Below, piece after piece: positions 1 through 8,522 of a DNA stretch of 30,984 nt; the stretch's first letter is position 1, and the number at the start of each line of letters is the position of its first letter. Both the position numbers and the translations under genes were made by a program. Under the pieces are notes generated by a model. The model did not search any database and was not told the DNA's origin. It was given only the letters and a program-made list of their open reading frames with translations. The DNA comes from CAZJBP01 sp964544115 (GTDB taxonomy: Bacteria; Verrucomicrobiota; Kiritimatiellia; UBA8416; JADHWI01): NCBI GenBank assembly GCA_964544115.1, contig CAZJBP010000015.1, positions 1 to 30,984 on the forward strand. Direction: 5' to 3'.

Positions 1-385
1 AGGGCTTCTATAACGGTGCCGGCTTTGTCGAAGGCGACGCGGGGCTGGTGACCGGCAACATCCGGGCGGGGACCACCGTTTTCGGCGTGGCTGGCAAGGC
101 TGAGGTTGTGGACACGGCTTCGGGCGACGCGGCGGCCGTGGAAGTGCTCGTGGGCAAGAAGGCGTGGGCGAAGGGACAGGAAGTCACCGGCACAATGCCG
201 AACCACGCCGCGGCGGCGTTTACCCCCGGTCCTGTGCGTCAGCCCATCCCGCAGGGCTTCTATAACGGTGCCGGCTTTGTCGAAGGCGACGCGGGGCTGG
301 TGACCGGAAACATCCGGGCGGGAACCACCGTTTTCGGCGTGGCCGGCAAGGCGGAGGTCGTGGACACGACGTCGGGCGACGCGGC
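1..385 (+). repeat. Two near-identical 252-nt tandem direct repeats inside the DUF1566 gene
   Basis: Bases 1-133 recur at 253-385 with an exact offset of 252 nt (84 codons). The first 55 bases of each copy are identical, and only about three mismatches occur in the first 90. Similarity then decays toward the end of each unit. The uneven identity suggests recent duplication or gene conversion of the front half. Confidence 0.85.
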
Positions 386-1115
386 CGCTGCGGAATTGAT
401 GGCGGGCAAGCGGGCGTGGGTGAAAGGGGCGGAAGTCGTCGGGACGATGTCGGCGCAGACCCTGGCTCCGAACGTCAAGGCGATGACGGCGGGCAACTAT
501 GCGGCGGCGGACCTGACCGAGATCGACAAGGATCTGGTGCCGATGAACATCGTGGCGGGCGTCGAGATCTTCGGCGTCATGGGCGTGGCCCGGACGAACC
601 TTGTCAGCGGGCGCGTCTCCCGGACGGGGCAGACGGCCGCGAGCCTGGCCGGGGATGACGCGAGCCTGCCGAAGGGCGTCGCGTGGCCGAACCCGCGGTT
701 CACGGTGGGGGAAGGCGAGTCGGCGAACTGCGTGACGGACAACCTGACGGGCCTGGTGTGGCTCAAGAATCCCATTGCGAACAGGACCTGGGACAAGGCC
801 ATCGCGTATTGCGACGAGCTGGACGGGACGGGCGGCCGGGGCGGCTACACCGACTGGCGCATGCCCAACGTGCGCGAGCTGCAGAGCCTGGTGCACTTCG
901 GTTTCGCCGATCCGGCCCTTCCGAATACGGCCGGGACGGCACGGATGGCGAAGGGTGACCCCTTCGTCGTCGCCACGGAGGGTTCCTACTGGTCCAGCAC
1001 CACGGGGGCGAGCGATCCGGCCTCCGCGTGGTATTTGCGGCTCCGCGATGGCAGCGTGTTCACCGGCGCGAAGTCCGGTCCGCTCCTGGTGTGGCCCGTT
1101 CGCGGCGGGCAATAG
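1..1115 (+). CDS. DUF1566 (Lcl C-terminal-like) protein with long internal repeats, 5'-partial
   Basis: The reading frame is open to the left edge (first full codon at 3), so the true start lies outside; the GTG at 48 is internal to a repeat unit. The visible part, about 371 residues, begins with two near-identical 84-residue units (period 252 nt) of the form GNIRAGTTVFGVAGKA. A third, diverged unit (NIVAGVEIFGVMG) follows near 541-590. The last 130 residues carry the DUF1566/Lcl_C pattern: TDNLTGLVWLKNP, GYTDWRMPNVRELQSL, SYWSST and a final VWPVRGG. Proteins of this type are usually exported or cell-surface, and the domain is thought to have a C-type-lectin-like fold. No signal peptide can be checked because the N-terminus is missing. 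The next gene starts 27 nt downstream on the same strand. The family call is firm; the ligand is unknown. Confidence 0.85.
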   Translation, partial: GFYNGAGFVEGDAGLVTGNIRAGTTVFGVAGKAEVVDTASGDAAAVEVLVGKKAWAKGQEVTGTMPNHAAAAFTPGPVRQPIPQGFYNGAGFVEGDAGLVTGNIRAGTTVFGVAGKAEVVDTTSGDAAAAELMAGKRAWVKGAEVVGTMSAQTLAPNVKAMTAGNYAAADLTEIDKDLVPMNIVAGVEIFGVMGVARTNLVSGRVSRTGQTAASLAGDDASLPKGVAWPNPRFTVGEGESANCVTDNLTGLVWLKNPIANRTWDKAIAYCDELDGTGGRGGYTDWRMPNVRELQSLVHFGFADPALPNTAGTARMAKGDPFVVATEGSYWSSTTGASDPASAWYLRLRDGSVFTGAKSGPLLVWPVRGGQ

Positions 1116-1142
1116 CACCTGTAGAAAGGTTCGGGATCTCTC

Positions 1143-3272
1143 ATGTTGACGGTTGAAGTTCGTGGCCATCAGGGCGCGCCAGCGCTGTTTGTGAACGGGC
1201 AGCCGCACGCCGGACTCATGTTCTGGATCCCGGACGTCGTCGCCCCCAAGGCGGCGCACTGCGTCGCCGGTATGCGCGACGCGGGCGTCCACATGGTGTC
1301 CGTGCCGCTGGAGCTCGGCAAGTGCATCCCGCGTCCCGGCGAATATGACTTCAGCCTGTTCGACGCCCACATGGCGTCGCTCCTCAAGACGGATCCCCGC
1401 GCGCTGGCGATGCCCCGCCTGGACCTCACCCCCTCGGATGCGTGGCTGGACGAGAACCCCGAGGAGCGCATGGTGCACTACGACCTGGCGGGGCTGCACT
1501 CCCGCAACCGGGGCGGCGGCATCGTCTCGTTCACCTCCCGGAAATGGCGCGCCCTGATGAAGCCGGCGCTGCGAGCGCTCATCCGTCATGCCGAGCAGCG
1601 CTACGGCGACCACGTCATGGGGTATCACGTCGGCGGCGGCGATTGCGGCGAGTGGAGCTACATGTGGGCCGACTGCCTGAGCGATTACAGCCAGCCGCAG
1701 CGCGAGGCCTTCCGGCTGTGGCTGATCGAGGCCTACGGCGGCGACGAGGGCAGGCTCCAGGCCGCCTGGGGCGATGCGACGGTGACGTTCCCCACGGCGG
1801 AAATGCCCCTCGACCGCGTGCGCACGGCGGAGACCGGCTCCCTCCTGGACCCCGTCAAGGACCGGCGGATTTCCGACTTCCTCGTCTTCCATTCCGAAGT
1901 CGTGGCCGACGCGCTCAACGAATTCTGCGGAACCGCCAAGGCGGCGATCCGCGAGGCCGGCCACACCAAGATCGTCGCCTCCTTCTACGGCTACCATTTC
2001 TGGTTCAGCCGGTTTGCCTGCGGGTATCACAACAGCGGCCACCACGCGCTGCAGAAGGTGCTCGCCTGTCCCGACGTCGACATGCTCTGCGCCCCCGGGA
2101 ACTACCACGACCGGCATCCGGGCGGCATGTTCACCTCGCAGCTCATCGCGGGGAGCGTGCGCCTGCACGGCAAGCTGTTCTACAATGAGGACGACACCCG
2201 CACGTGCGCCACTCCGCTCGATGCCGCGTGGGGCCGCTGCCCGGACCTGCGCAGCACCCTCGGAGTCCTGGGGCGGAACCTGGTCGGAACGGCCGCCTCG
2301 GGCGGCACGACCTGGTGGATGGACCAGGGGATCGGCTGGTTCGACGACCGCGGGATCCTGGCGGGCGTGGCCGACCTGACGCGGCTGGCCGACGCGCTCC
2401 TGCACGACGACCGTTCCTCCACGGCCCAGATCGCCGTCATCGTCAGCCAGGAGAGCGCCCGGTACATGCGGTATGACGGCGCCCTCACCGAGGCGGCGTT
2501 GATCATGCAGCTCTCCGAGCTGGGCGCGATGGGCGCGCCCTTCGACGTGGTCGACGCGGCCGACCTTCCGCAGCTCTTTGCGGGTCCCGCGGCGGCGAAC
2601 TATCGCGTCGTGATCTTCCTGAACTGCCTCTACCTGTCGCCCGCGGAGCGCGCCGCCATCCGGGATCGGGTGGCCCGGGACGGGCGCACGCTGGTCTGGT
2701 CGTATGCCGCCGGCCTGGTCACGGAGCAGGGGCTCTCCACGCAGGCCATGGCCGAGGTCACGGGCATCCGCGTGAAGCTCTACGACAGGCCCTGGCCGCT
2801 GGAAGTGGTGTCGTACTACACCGGCGACCGCCACACCTACGGCACGGCGGAGAGGGTGGCGCCGCTCCTGAACGGGCACGATCCGGAGGCGCGGGTGTGC
2901 GGGTTCGTCCGGCAGCACACCCACAAGGATTCCGACATGCCGGGGCTGCTGGAGAAGGACTGCGGCGGCTGGCGCTCGGTCTGGAGCGCGGCGCCGACGC
3001 TGCCGGCCGCGCTGCTGCGCGAGATCAGCCGCGGTGCCGGGGTCAACATCTACTCCGACTGCGGAGACCAGGTGCTGACGCTGCCGGGCTGGCTCGCCGT
3101 GCATGCCGCCTTCGACGGGGACCGCACGATCCGCCTGCCCGACCCCGCGACCCTCGTGGATTTCTTCACGGGCGAAACCCTCACCGTGCCGGCCGGCCAG
3201 CCCGCGCCCCGTTTCACGGTGGCGATGCGTCGCGGCGACACCCGCATCTGGAAAGTGAGAGCCGGCGCATGA
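1143..3272 (+). CDS. GH42-like (clan GH-A) glycoside hydrolase, putative beta-galactosidase
   Basis: This 709-residue protein has no signal peptide and is probably cytoplasmic. Residues 20-360 read as a (beta/alpha)8 barrel of the GH42/GH-A type: it opens with a FVNGQPH segment and runs through GEYDFSLFD (67-75). Two candidate catalytic acids sit in the expected order: E170 in GGGDCGEW (acid/base) and E349 in LFYNEDDTRTC (nucleophile). Residues 380-620 look like the GH42 trimerisation domain of flavodoxin-like fold (IAVIVSQESARYM, YRVVIFLNCLYLS), and a small beta domain ends the chain. Length matches GH42 (650-700). The catalytic motifs differ from the classical GH42 ones, so a related GH-A family such as GH165 is possible and the galactoside substrate is inferred. 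The stop overlaps the next start by 4 nt (ATGA), implying translational coupling. Confidence 0.8.
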   Translation: MLTVEVRGHQGAPALFVNGQPHAGLMFWIPDVVAPKAAHCVAGMRDAGVHMVSVPLELGKCIPRPGEYDFSLFDAHMASLLKTDPRALAMPRLDLTPSDAWLDENPEERMVHYDLAGLHSRNRGGGIVSFTSRKWRALMKPALRALIRHAEQRYGDHVMGYHVGGGDCGEWSYMWADCLSDYSQPQREAFRLWLIEAYGGDEGRLQAAWGDATVTFPTAEMPLDRVRTAETGSLLDPVKDRRISDFLVFHSEVVADALNEFCGTAKAAIREAGHTKIVASFYGYHFWFSRFACGYHNSGHHALQKVLACPDVDMLCAPGNYHDRHPGGMFTSQLIAGSVRLHGKLFYNEDDTRTCATPLDAAWGRCPDLRSTLGVLGRNLVGTAASGGTTWWMDQGIGWFDDRGILAGVADLTRLADALLHDDRSSTAQIAVIVSQESARYMRYDGALTEAALIMQLSELGAMGAPFDVVDAADLPQLFAGPAAANYRVVIFLNCLYLSPAERAAIRDRVARDGRTLVWSYAAGLVTEQGLSTQAMAEVTGIRVKLYDRPWPLEVVSYYTGDRHTYGTAERVAPLLNGHDPEARVCGFVRQHTHKDSDMPGLLEKDCGGWRSVWSAAPTLPAALLREISRGAGVNIYSDCGDQVLTLPGWLAVHAAFDGDRTIRLPDPATLVDFFTGETLTVPAGQPAPRFTVAMRRGDTRIWKVRAGA

Positions 3273-6200
3273 GGTTGGCGGGGTCCTTCACCCTCCTGCT
3301 GCTCGCGGTCGCCGCGCGGGCCGAAGACATCCCCGCCCTGCGTCCGATCGACGCGTTTCCCAAGGCGTGGTGGGAGGTGAAGGTCGATGCGAAGCCCACC
3401 TGGGACGAAACCTGGACCGCCGGCCACAACGAGCAGGCCTGGAAGCAGGCGCTGGAGCAGGACGAAGCCATTCGGCCGGCCGCCGACCGCCTCGTCGTTC
3501 TGAAGACCATCGGCCTGCGGGAGGAGCTGCTCCGCCTCTTCCCGGGCAAGGGCGACCCGCAGGTCGAGGCGTACTTCGCCAATGCCGCGGCCTACAAAGG
3601 GCTCGACGACCGGCTGCGCGCCGCGCAGTGGTTCAAGAAGGCGATCGAGGATTTCCCCGAGCACCGCGACGTGCCGGCGAGAGCCTGCACCGGCATCCTG
3701 GAGTGCGGCGATCCCTTCGACGCCCTGCCCGGCGTGCAGGCGTGGGTGGCGTACGTTGCGCAGGAGGTCGAGGCCCTGAAGAAAGCCGGCGCGATCCCCG
3801 CGGATCACCCCGTCATCGGCCTGGCCCGGCAGCGGGCGTGGCTGCTGCAGCAGCGCGACGGCCGCTACGAGGACGCGCGCCGCGCGCTCGATCTGCCGGA
3901 CAATGCCGAGCCCGCGGAGCTGCGCGAACCCGACCGGCTGGCCCTCCTGGTGGCGGCCGGCCATGTGCTGCCGGCGGCCGTGCTGTGCGAGACGGGCAGC
4001 CAGACCAACGCGGCGAAGGCCGCCGAGCTGCGCGCCGCGGCCCGGCAGGGCGGCGTGGCGGACACCGGCAAGGTTCCCTCCATGGATCTGACCATGCGCA
4101 TGGAAGCGCTCCTGGCCAAGCGGCGGGCCGGGGAATCCCCGCTCAAGGACACGGCGCTGGTGCAGGAAAGCCTGAACCTCGGCACCGAGAGCGGCGCCAT
4201 GTGGAGCCCGGCCGCGGACCACCGGATCTCATGCCGCCTGCTCGTGGAACGCATGCTGCGGGATCTGCCGCCCGCCGAGCTACAGCCGCTGAGCGAGATC
4301 CAGGAGCGGGATGGGGGGGCGCTGGCCCGCGAATTGTCGCCTGCGGCGGAGGACAGCGAGTGGCTGTGGCTGGCCCAGCGGTACCCCTGGTCCGCGAGCG
4401 TGAACGCGCGGCTGGTCGAATTCGGGGAGGCCTGCCTGTGGAAGGGCCGCTGGAATCAGGCCTCCAGGGCCTTTCTGGCGGTCGCCGAGCACAGCGGGGA
4501 TGCGGCGGTTGCCGCCCAGGCCAACCTAGGGCTGTGCCTGGCGATGGCGGCGGTGACTGACTCGCGTGAGGCCCTGGAGCCGGTCCTGGCGTCCATTCCA
4601 GACGGCGCCACGCTGCAGTGGCGCGGGCAGAGCGCTCCCGCCGCCGACGTGAAGAAGGCGGTGCGGGAATCGGTTACGGCGGGCGCGGCGGCAGCTCCAG
4701 CCCTTGGCGGCCTGCGCCGCGCCAAGCTCCGGCTTCCCGCGGCCATGACCGACGCCGCCCCCCTGCCGCTGGGGACGCATCCGGCGCCGCGCGGCCTCGG
4801 GGCCCTGGCCATCAACCGGATCGAGCCGGCGGGCAACGACCTGTTCGTCATCGGTCCCCAGCACGTGGCCTGCTACCGCGCGTCCACGCTGGAGCTGCGC
4901 TGGGTCCAGGCCGGAAACCCGGCGATGGCCCGGCAGGCGGGAGACGCGGAATCGCGGGCGGGGGCTGACGGGGACCGGTGGCCCCTGGCCGCGTGGCGGC
5001 CGGTCGTGCTGGGCGGCGGGCGTTCGCGCGCCGTGAGCGCAAGCGGGCCCGCGCTCAAGGGCGGAAGCATTCCCGGGCCGGGGCTGGTGTACGGCCTGAT
5101 GTCCTACAACCTGCGCTCGGGCACAACGTCCTATGATCTGGTGGCCTTCGACGCGCAGCGGGGCTTGGTGCGGTGGCGCACAGGGGAGCTGCCCGACTGG
5201 AGCGGGCTGGAGCCGCTGGGCGACCCCGCGGTGGCGGAGGGCCGCGCCTACGTGGTGGCGCGCGGCGCCGGCGTCGGTGGCTTCGACGCCATCTACCTGA
5301 TCGCGCTCGATGCACAGACCGGCGCGACGGTCTGGAAGAGCCGGCTGGGCTACGCGCCGGCCGACGGCGAGCGTCAGGAGTTGGCCCGGCGGGCGAGCGG
5401 GGTGACCCTCCACCAGGGGGCGCTCTACGTGGCGACCAACCAGGGCCTGCTCGCGCGCTGCGATCCGCGCGACGGGAACGTAGAGTGGGTTCGCGGCTAT
5501 GCGTCGGCGATCCAGACGGGGCGTTTGCATGCGCAGTTCCAGCGCGACGGCGCCTCGCCGCTCGTCGTGGGCGAGCGGCTGCTGACGGCGCCCCGCGATC
5601 ACAGCGGCGTGATGGCGCTGGATCGCAGGACCGGAGATCTGCTGTGGGAGACGCTCCTGGTGCCGTCGGAGGAAGTGCTGGGTGCTGTGGGATCGGTGCT
5701 GGTGGTGCGGGACGGCGACGAGCTGTCCGGGCTGAATATCGAGTCCGGCAAGGAGATCTGGACCCGGGCCGTGGACGTGCCCACGGGCGCCCCGGCGCTG
5801 GTGGCGGGCCAGAACGTCGTCGTCCTTTCGCGGCAGCGCCTGCTGCGCATCGCCGCGGCCTCGGGCAGCACCGTCGAGGAGCTGGCGCTGAACACCCCGT
5901 CCGATGTCGAGCTCGCCCTTCTTCCGGACGGCACGCTGGTGGAAGTGTCCGGTGAGAACGCCCCCGCGCCCGCGGCCGGCACGGAACTGGCCGCCGCGTT
6001 GCCCCGGCTGCCGATGGCGGCGGACTGGGCCCTGCCGAGCCGCAATCCCCTCCTCGTGCTGCCCGTGCCCGAGCCGAGCGCCCCGGCGGTGTTCGGCGTG
6101 CTGTCCGGCCGATCGTTCCAGTGCGTCAGGACGCAGCCCCGCTGTGGCGTGGCCTGGCGGTCCCTGCTCAGGGACGGCGCCGATTCGGTCGGGTTCCATG

Positions 6201-7888
6201 GCGACCTCGTCATCGCGGCCCGCGGCCGGGAGCTGACCGCGCTGAATGTGGCGGACGGTTTGCGGCGCTGGTCGCTGGAGCTTCCCTTTGACGCTCAGGT
6301 CGTGGGTGGTGACGCCCGGGTCGTGTTTGCCGGCGAGCGGTCGAAGGAGGCCAAGGTGGCCGCCATCGACCCCAAGACGGGGAAGACGCTCTGGATCCGC
6401 TGGTTCGGCCAGGAGGCGCGATTCGGCCAGGCCCCCTTGAAGTGGATCTCGCTGCGGCAGCCGCCGTCCGAGCCGCCGTCGCTGATCCTCTACTTCGCAA
6501 CCGGGCTCGTCGGCAAGGAGGGCTGGCGCCCCGCGTGCGTGGCGGTCGACGCGCGCTCCGGCGCGATCCAGGACGTGGCGCGCTTCATGCCGGACGAGCC
6601 GGAATGGCCGACGCGCATTGTGTTCGGCGGCGGCGGGCGCACCCACGCGGTCAACTCGCCGTTCTTCTACGGCCGGCCGTCGCTCGTCGGCCTCAGCGGG
6701 GATGCCATCGCCTGGGTGGGGCAGGGGGCTGCGGCCCGGTTCCTCCCCGGTGGGCAGGGCTTCGAGCCGGCGCTGGACTGGAAGCACCCGGTGAATCTCG
6801 AGGTCGAGCTGCAGTACCCGGGGGCGATCGGGCTGCACGTCGGCGCTTCAGGCGCTTATGTGAAGCAGCTGCAACAGCTCTTCTTCTTTGACGCGGCCTC
6901 CAGTAAAGAAATCACCTACGAGATTCCGAAGGACGAGACGAGGACCGAGTGCACGATGCTCGACCTGCGGGAGCTCGGGGACGTGCTGATGACCGTCTCC
7001 GGCGAAGCGCCGCGGCCGCCGAAGGTCGATGCGCGCCGCAACACGCACGGCGGCTTGAAGGCCGATAACGGCAAGGGCGATGTGACGCTCCACTGGTTCA
7101 GCGACGTCAACCCGCAGATCCACATCGGAACGCGAGGATTGCCCGAGGCCGGAACCTGCGCCGTGACCACCCTGCTGAATGGAAACACCAAGGAGCACTA
7201 TGTGGGCATGACGTTTACCGTGAGCGGCTTGTCCAGCCTGGGATGGGGTCGGTACGATGTGTTCGTTTACGGGCTTGCCGGCGAAGGCCTGATCAATGGC
7301 CAGGATCGTCAAGTCAGCCGCCACTTAGACGACAGGAACCGGACGGAGCGGACCACCCTGATCCGCGGGGTCAACTACATGAAGTTTGCCGGCGTCAGCG
7401 GCGACGCCTTCACCTTCTCCGGCAGCCAGGCCCATTTATCGGGCGTCCAGATCGTCGATGCGTCCACGAACGCGGCCGCCGGCGGCCAGCCGGCCAGCCT
7501 CAGCGTGTGCTGGGACGGGGGCGGTGTCGGGCTGGGGCCGAACGATCGCGTGGGCGCCGAGGTCGAAGCCGGGTGCTGGTACAACATCGGCGCCCGACAC
7601 GAGCTGCGGGGTGGATACCAGGCGCCGGCGGTGTACGTGGATGCGTTCAACCGGAAGACAGGCGCGCTGATCCAGACGCAGCCCGTGCCGGTGGTCCCCC
7701 GCGACTACCGCCACTCCAGCTATGACCCGCAGGCCGCCATTCTGGACGATGCGCTGCTGGTCACGGATGCGCAGACCGTCTACATCCTTCGCAACGCTCC
7801 CCAGCCGTCCACGCCCGCGGCGGCAGCCGTTGAGTCGTCCACGAACGCCGCGTCCACGAACGCGGCCGCCGCGCCAACGGCGAAGTAG
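3269..7888 (+). CDS. Exported PQQ-type beta-propeller protein with N-terminal helical repeats
   Basis: I place the start at ATG 3269, overlapping the preceding stop, because it begins a clear signal peptide (MRLAGSFTLLLLAVAARA, cleavage after ARA). The frame is open further upstream, but that part lies inside the GH42-like gene. The mature chain is about 1520 residues. Residues 60-480 are helical and TPR-like (for example AAQWFKKAIEDFPEHR). Residues about 515-1100 carry repeated PQQ-propeller blades: LVAFDAQRGLVRW, IALDAQTGATVW, MALDRRTGDLLW, LNIESGKEIW, LTALNVADGLRRW and AAIDPKTGKTLW. A beta-sandwich-like segment follows near 1272-1400 (GMTFTVSGLSS, GRYDVFVYG), then one more blade-like motif (DAFNRKTGALIQTQ). 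The tail is rich in Ala, Thr and Asn. Such propellers usually act as protein-interaction or ligand-binding scaffolds; no PQQ-dehydrogenase catalytic set is evident. The function is unknown. Confidence 0.85.
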   Translation: MRLAGSFTLLLLAVAARAEDIPALRPIDAFPKAWWEVKVDAKPTWDETWTAGHNEQAWKQALEQDEAIRPAADRLVVLKTIGLREELLRLFPGKGDPQVEAYFANAAAYKGLDDRLRAAQWFKKAIEDFPEHRDVPARACTGILECGDPFDALPGVQAWVAYVAQEVEALKKAGAIPADHPVIGLARQRAWLLQQRDGRYEDARRALDLPDNAEPAELREPDRLALLVAAGHVLPAAVLCETGSQTNAAKAAELRAAARQGGVADTGKVPSMDLTMRMEALLAKRRAGESPLKDTALVQESLNLGTESGAMWSPAADHRISCRLLVERMLRDLPPAELQPLSEIQERDGGALARELSPAAEDSEWLWLAQRYPWSASVNARLVEFGEACLWKGRWNQASRAFLAVAEHSGDAAVAAQANLGLCLAMAAVTDSREALEPVLASIPDGATLQWRGQSAPAADVKKAVRESVTAGAAAAPALGGLRRAKLRLPAAMTDAAPLPLGTHPAPRGLGALAINRIEPAGNDLFVIGPQHVACYRASTLELRWVQAGNPAMARQAGDAESRAGADGDRWPLAAWRPVVLGGGRSRAVSASGPALKGGSIPGPGLVYGLMSYNLRSGTTSYDLVAFDAQRGLVRWRTGELPDWSGLEPLGDPAVAEGRAYVVARGAGVGGFDAIYLIALDAQTGATVWKSRLGYAPADGERQELARRASGVTLHQGALYVATNQGLLARCDPRDGNVEWVRGYASAIQTGRLHAQFQRDGASPLVVGERLLTAPRDHSGVMALDRRTGDLLWETLLVPSEEVLGAVGSVLVVRDGDELSGLNIESGKEIWTRAVDVPTGAPALVAGQNVVVLSRQRLLRIAAASGSTVEELALNTPSDVELALLPDGTLVEVSGENAPAPAAGTELAAALPRLPMAADWALPSRNPLLVLPVPEPSAPAVFGVLSGRSFQCVRTQPRCGVAWRSLLRDGADSVGFHGDLVIAARGRELTALNVADGLRRWSLELPFDAQVVGGDARVVFAGERSKEAKVAAIDPKTGKTLWIRWFGQEARFGQAPLKWISLRQPPSEPPSLILYFATGLVGKEGWRPACVAVDARSGAIQDVARFMPDEPEWPTRIVFGGGGRTHAVNSPFFYGRPSLVGLSGDAIAWVGQGAAARFLPGGQGFEPALDWKHPVNLEVELQYPGAIGLHVGASGAYVKQLQQLFFFDAASSKEITYEIPKDETRTECTMLDLRELGDVLMTVSGEAPRPPKVDARRNTHGGLKADNGKGDVTLHWFSDVNPQIHIGTRGLPEAGTCAVTTLLNGNTKEHYVGMTFTVSGLSSLGWGRYDVFVYGLAGEGLINGQDRQVSRHLDDRNRTERTTLIRGVNYMKFAGVSGDAFTFSGSQAHLSGVQIVDASTNAAAGGQPASLSVCWDGGGVGLGPNDRVGAEVEAGCWYNIGARHELRGGYQAPAVYVDAFNRKTGALIQTQPVPVVPRDYRHSSYDPQAAILDDALLVTDAQTVYILRNAPQPSTPAAAAVESSTNAASTNAAAAPTAK

Positions 7889-7920
7889 CCCGCGAGATCC
7901 TCCAGGCGCGATCGTTCATC

Positions 7921-7985
7921 CCTGAACGCAGTGAGGGATCTCGTCCCGGCCCACGACCCTCTTCAGATCCCTCACTGCGTTCGGG
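7921..7985. terminator. Long inverted repeat, possible bidirectional terminator or dispersed palindromic element
   Basis: The left arm 7924-7941 is the exact reverse complement of the right arm 7965-7982 (18 bp). A G-U pair and two C-G pairs extend the stem, and the loop is 23 nt. It sits 33 nt after the propeller gene stop and between convergent genes, where a shared terminator would be expected. There is no T-run after it, so rho-independent termination is not certain. The arm sequence resembles dispersed palindromes with a GCAGTGAGGGAT core seen in many environmental genomes (from memory). Confidence 0.5.
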
Positions 7986-8092
7986 ATGACCCGCTCAGGC
8001 GAATCGAGGACGACGACGAGGATGAGGGGGGAACCCCGGAGTGCAGCGCGGGCCACTCCGCCAACAATCCCAAGAATCCCGTAATCCTGTCC
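7967..8092 (+). repeat. Direct repeat A, copy 1
   Basis: This block of about 126 bp begins ATCCCTCACTGCG and ends AATCCCGTAATCCTGTCC. It recurs at 8295-8422, with strongest identity at both ends and in the GACGACGAGGA-rich middle. Its first bases also form the right arm of the preceding inverted repeat. Confidence 0.8.
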
Positions 8093-8153
8093 TCCCCAGT
8101 GCGCCAGCCCCCCCTCAAGAAAACGCACGGCCTGATATCTCGTTCGACTTGCC

Positions 8154-8179
8154 CGTACGCGTACCCGTACCCGTTCACG
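8154..8179 (+). repeat. Degenerate hexamer array 1 (CGTACC-type)
   Basis: Four in-phase hexamers read CGTACG, CGTACC, CGTACC and CGTTCA. The array lies just after direct repeat A copy 1. Confidence 0.6.
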
Positions 8180-8194
8180 ATGTCCGGGGAATTG

Positions 8195-8224
8195 CGTCTA
8201 CGTGCACGCTTACGTGTACGGTCA
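8195..8224 (+). repeat. Degenerate hexamer array 2 (CGTGTA-type)
   Basis: Five in-phase hexamers read CGTCTA, CGTGCA, CGCTTA, CGTGTA and CGGTCA. The units contain partly self-complementary GTGCAC and GTAC steps. Confidence 0.6.
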
Positions 8225-8291
8225 GGAGAGAAGCCAAGGCACGGACCCTGACATCGACGCGTTCCGGCTTCTGTCTTTCGCCCTCCGCGGC

Positions 8292-8318
8292 GTCATCCCT
8301 CACTGCGCTCGGGATGAC
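8292..8318. repeat. Small palindromic element GTCATCCC...GGGATGAC
   Basis: The arms GTCATCCC (8292-8299) and GGGATGAC (8311-8318) are perfectly complementary around an 11-nt loop. The element marks the left end of direct repeat A copy 2. Confidence 0.65.
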
Positions 8319-8422
8319 CCACACAGGCGAGTCGGGGACGACGAGGACGAGAACGAAGCAGGGACCTCGGAGCACATCGCAGGCCGCTCCGCCACAATCC
8401 CAAGAATCCCGTAATCCTGTCC
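8295..8422 (+). repeat. Direct repeat A, copy 2
   Basis: This is the second copy of the element at 7967-8092, about 128 bp long, with the same start and end and scattered substitutions. The centre-to-centre distance is about 330 bp. It is again followed by a CGTGTA-type hexamer array, so a larger composite of element plus array appears to be duplicated. Confidence 0.8.
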
Positions 8423-8460
8423 GATCCCCCGCCCGCGTCCCGCTCGACGTCACGGGATCT

Positions 8461-8490
8461 CGTGTACGTGCACGGGCACGTGTACCGGCA
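8461..8490 (+). repeat. Degenerate hexamer array 3 (CGTGTA-type)
   Basis: Five in-phase hexamers read CGTGTA, CGTGCA, CGGGCA, CGTGTA and CCGGCA. It has the same family and placement as the arrays after copy 1 of repeat A. Confidence 0.6.
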
Positions 8491-8522
8491 GGCACCCTGA
8501 ACCCCGAGCCTGCCCCCCAACC

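Larger units (their letters stand above)
7889..8522. other. Gene-free convergent intergenic region built of repeats
   Basis: This 634-nt stretch lies between the 3' ends of the plus-strand propeller gene and the minus-strand URO-D gene. It holds an inverted repeat, a duplicated block of about 126 bp, a small palindrome and three hexamer arrays, listed separately. Short open frames exist on both strands, but they run across the repeats, lack recognisable domains and have no convincing ribosome-binding site. Confidence 0.7.

Noticed and set aside
2897..3268. Upstream extension of the propeller protein into the GH42-like gene
   Set aside because: The extension is Arg/Pro-rich shadow translation of the GH42-like gene. 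ATG 3269 begins a proper signal peptide and overlaps the previous stop in the usual ATGA manner.
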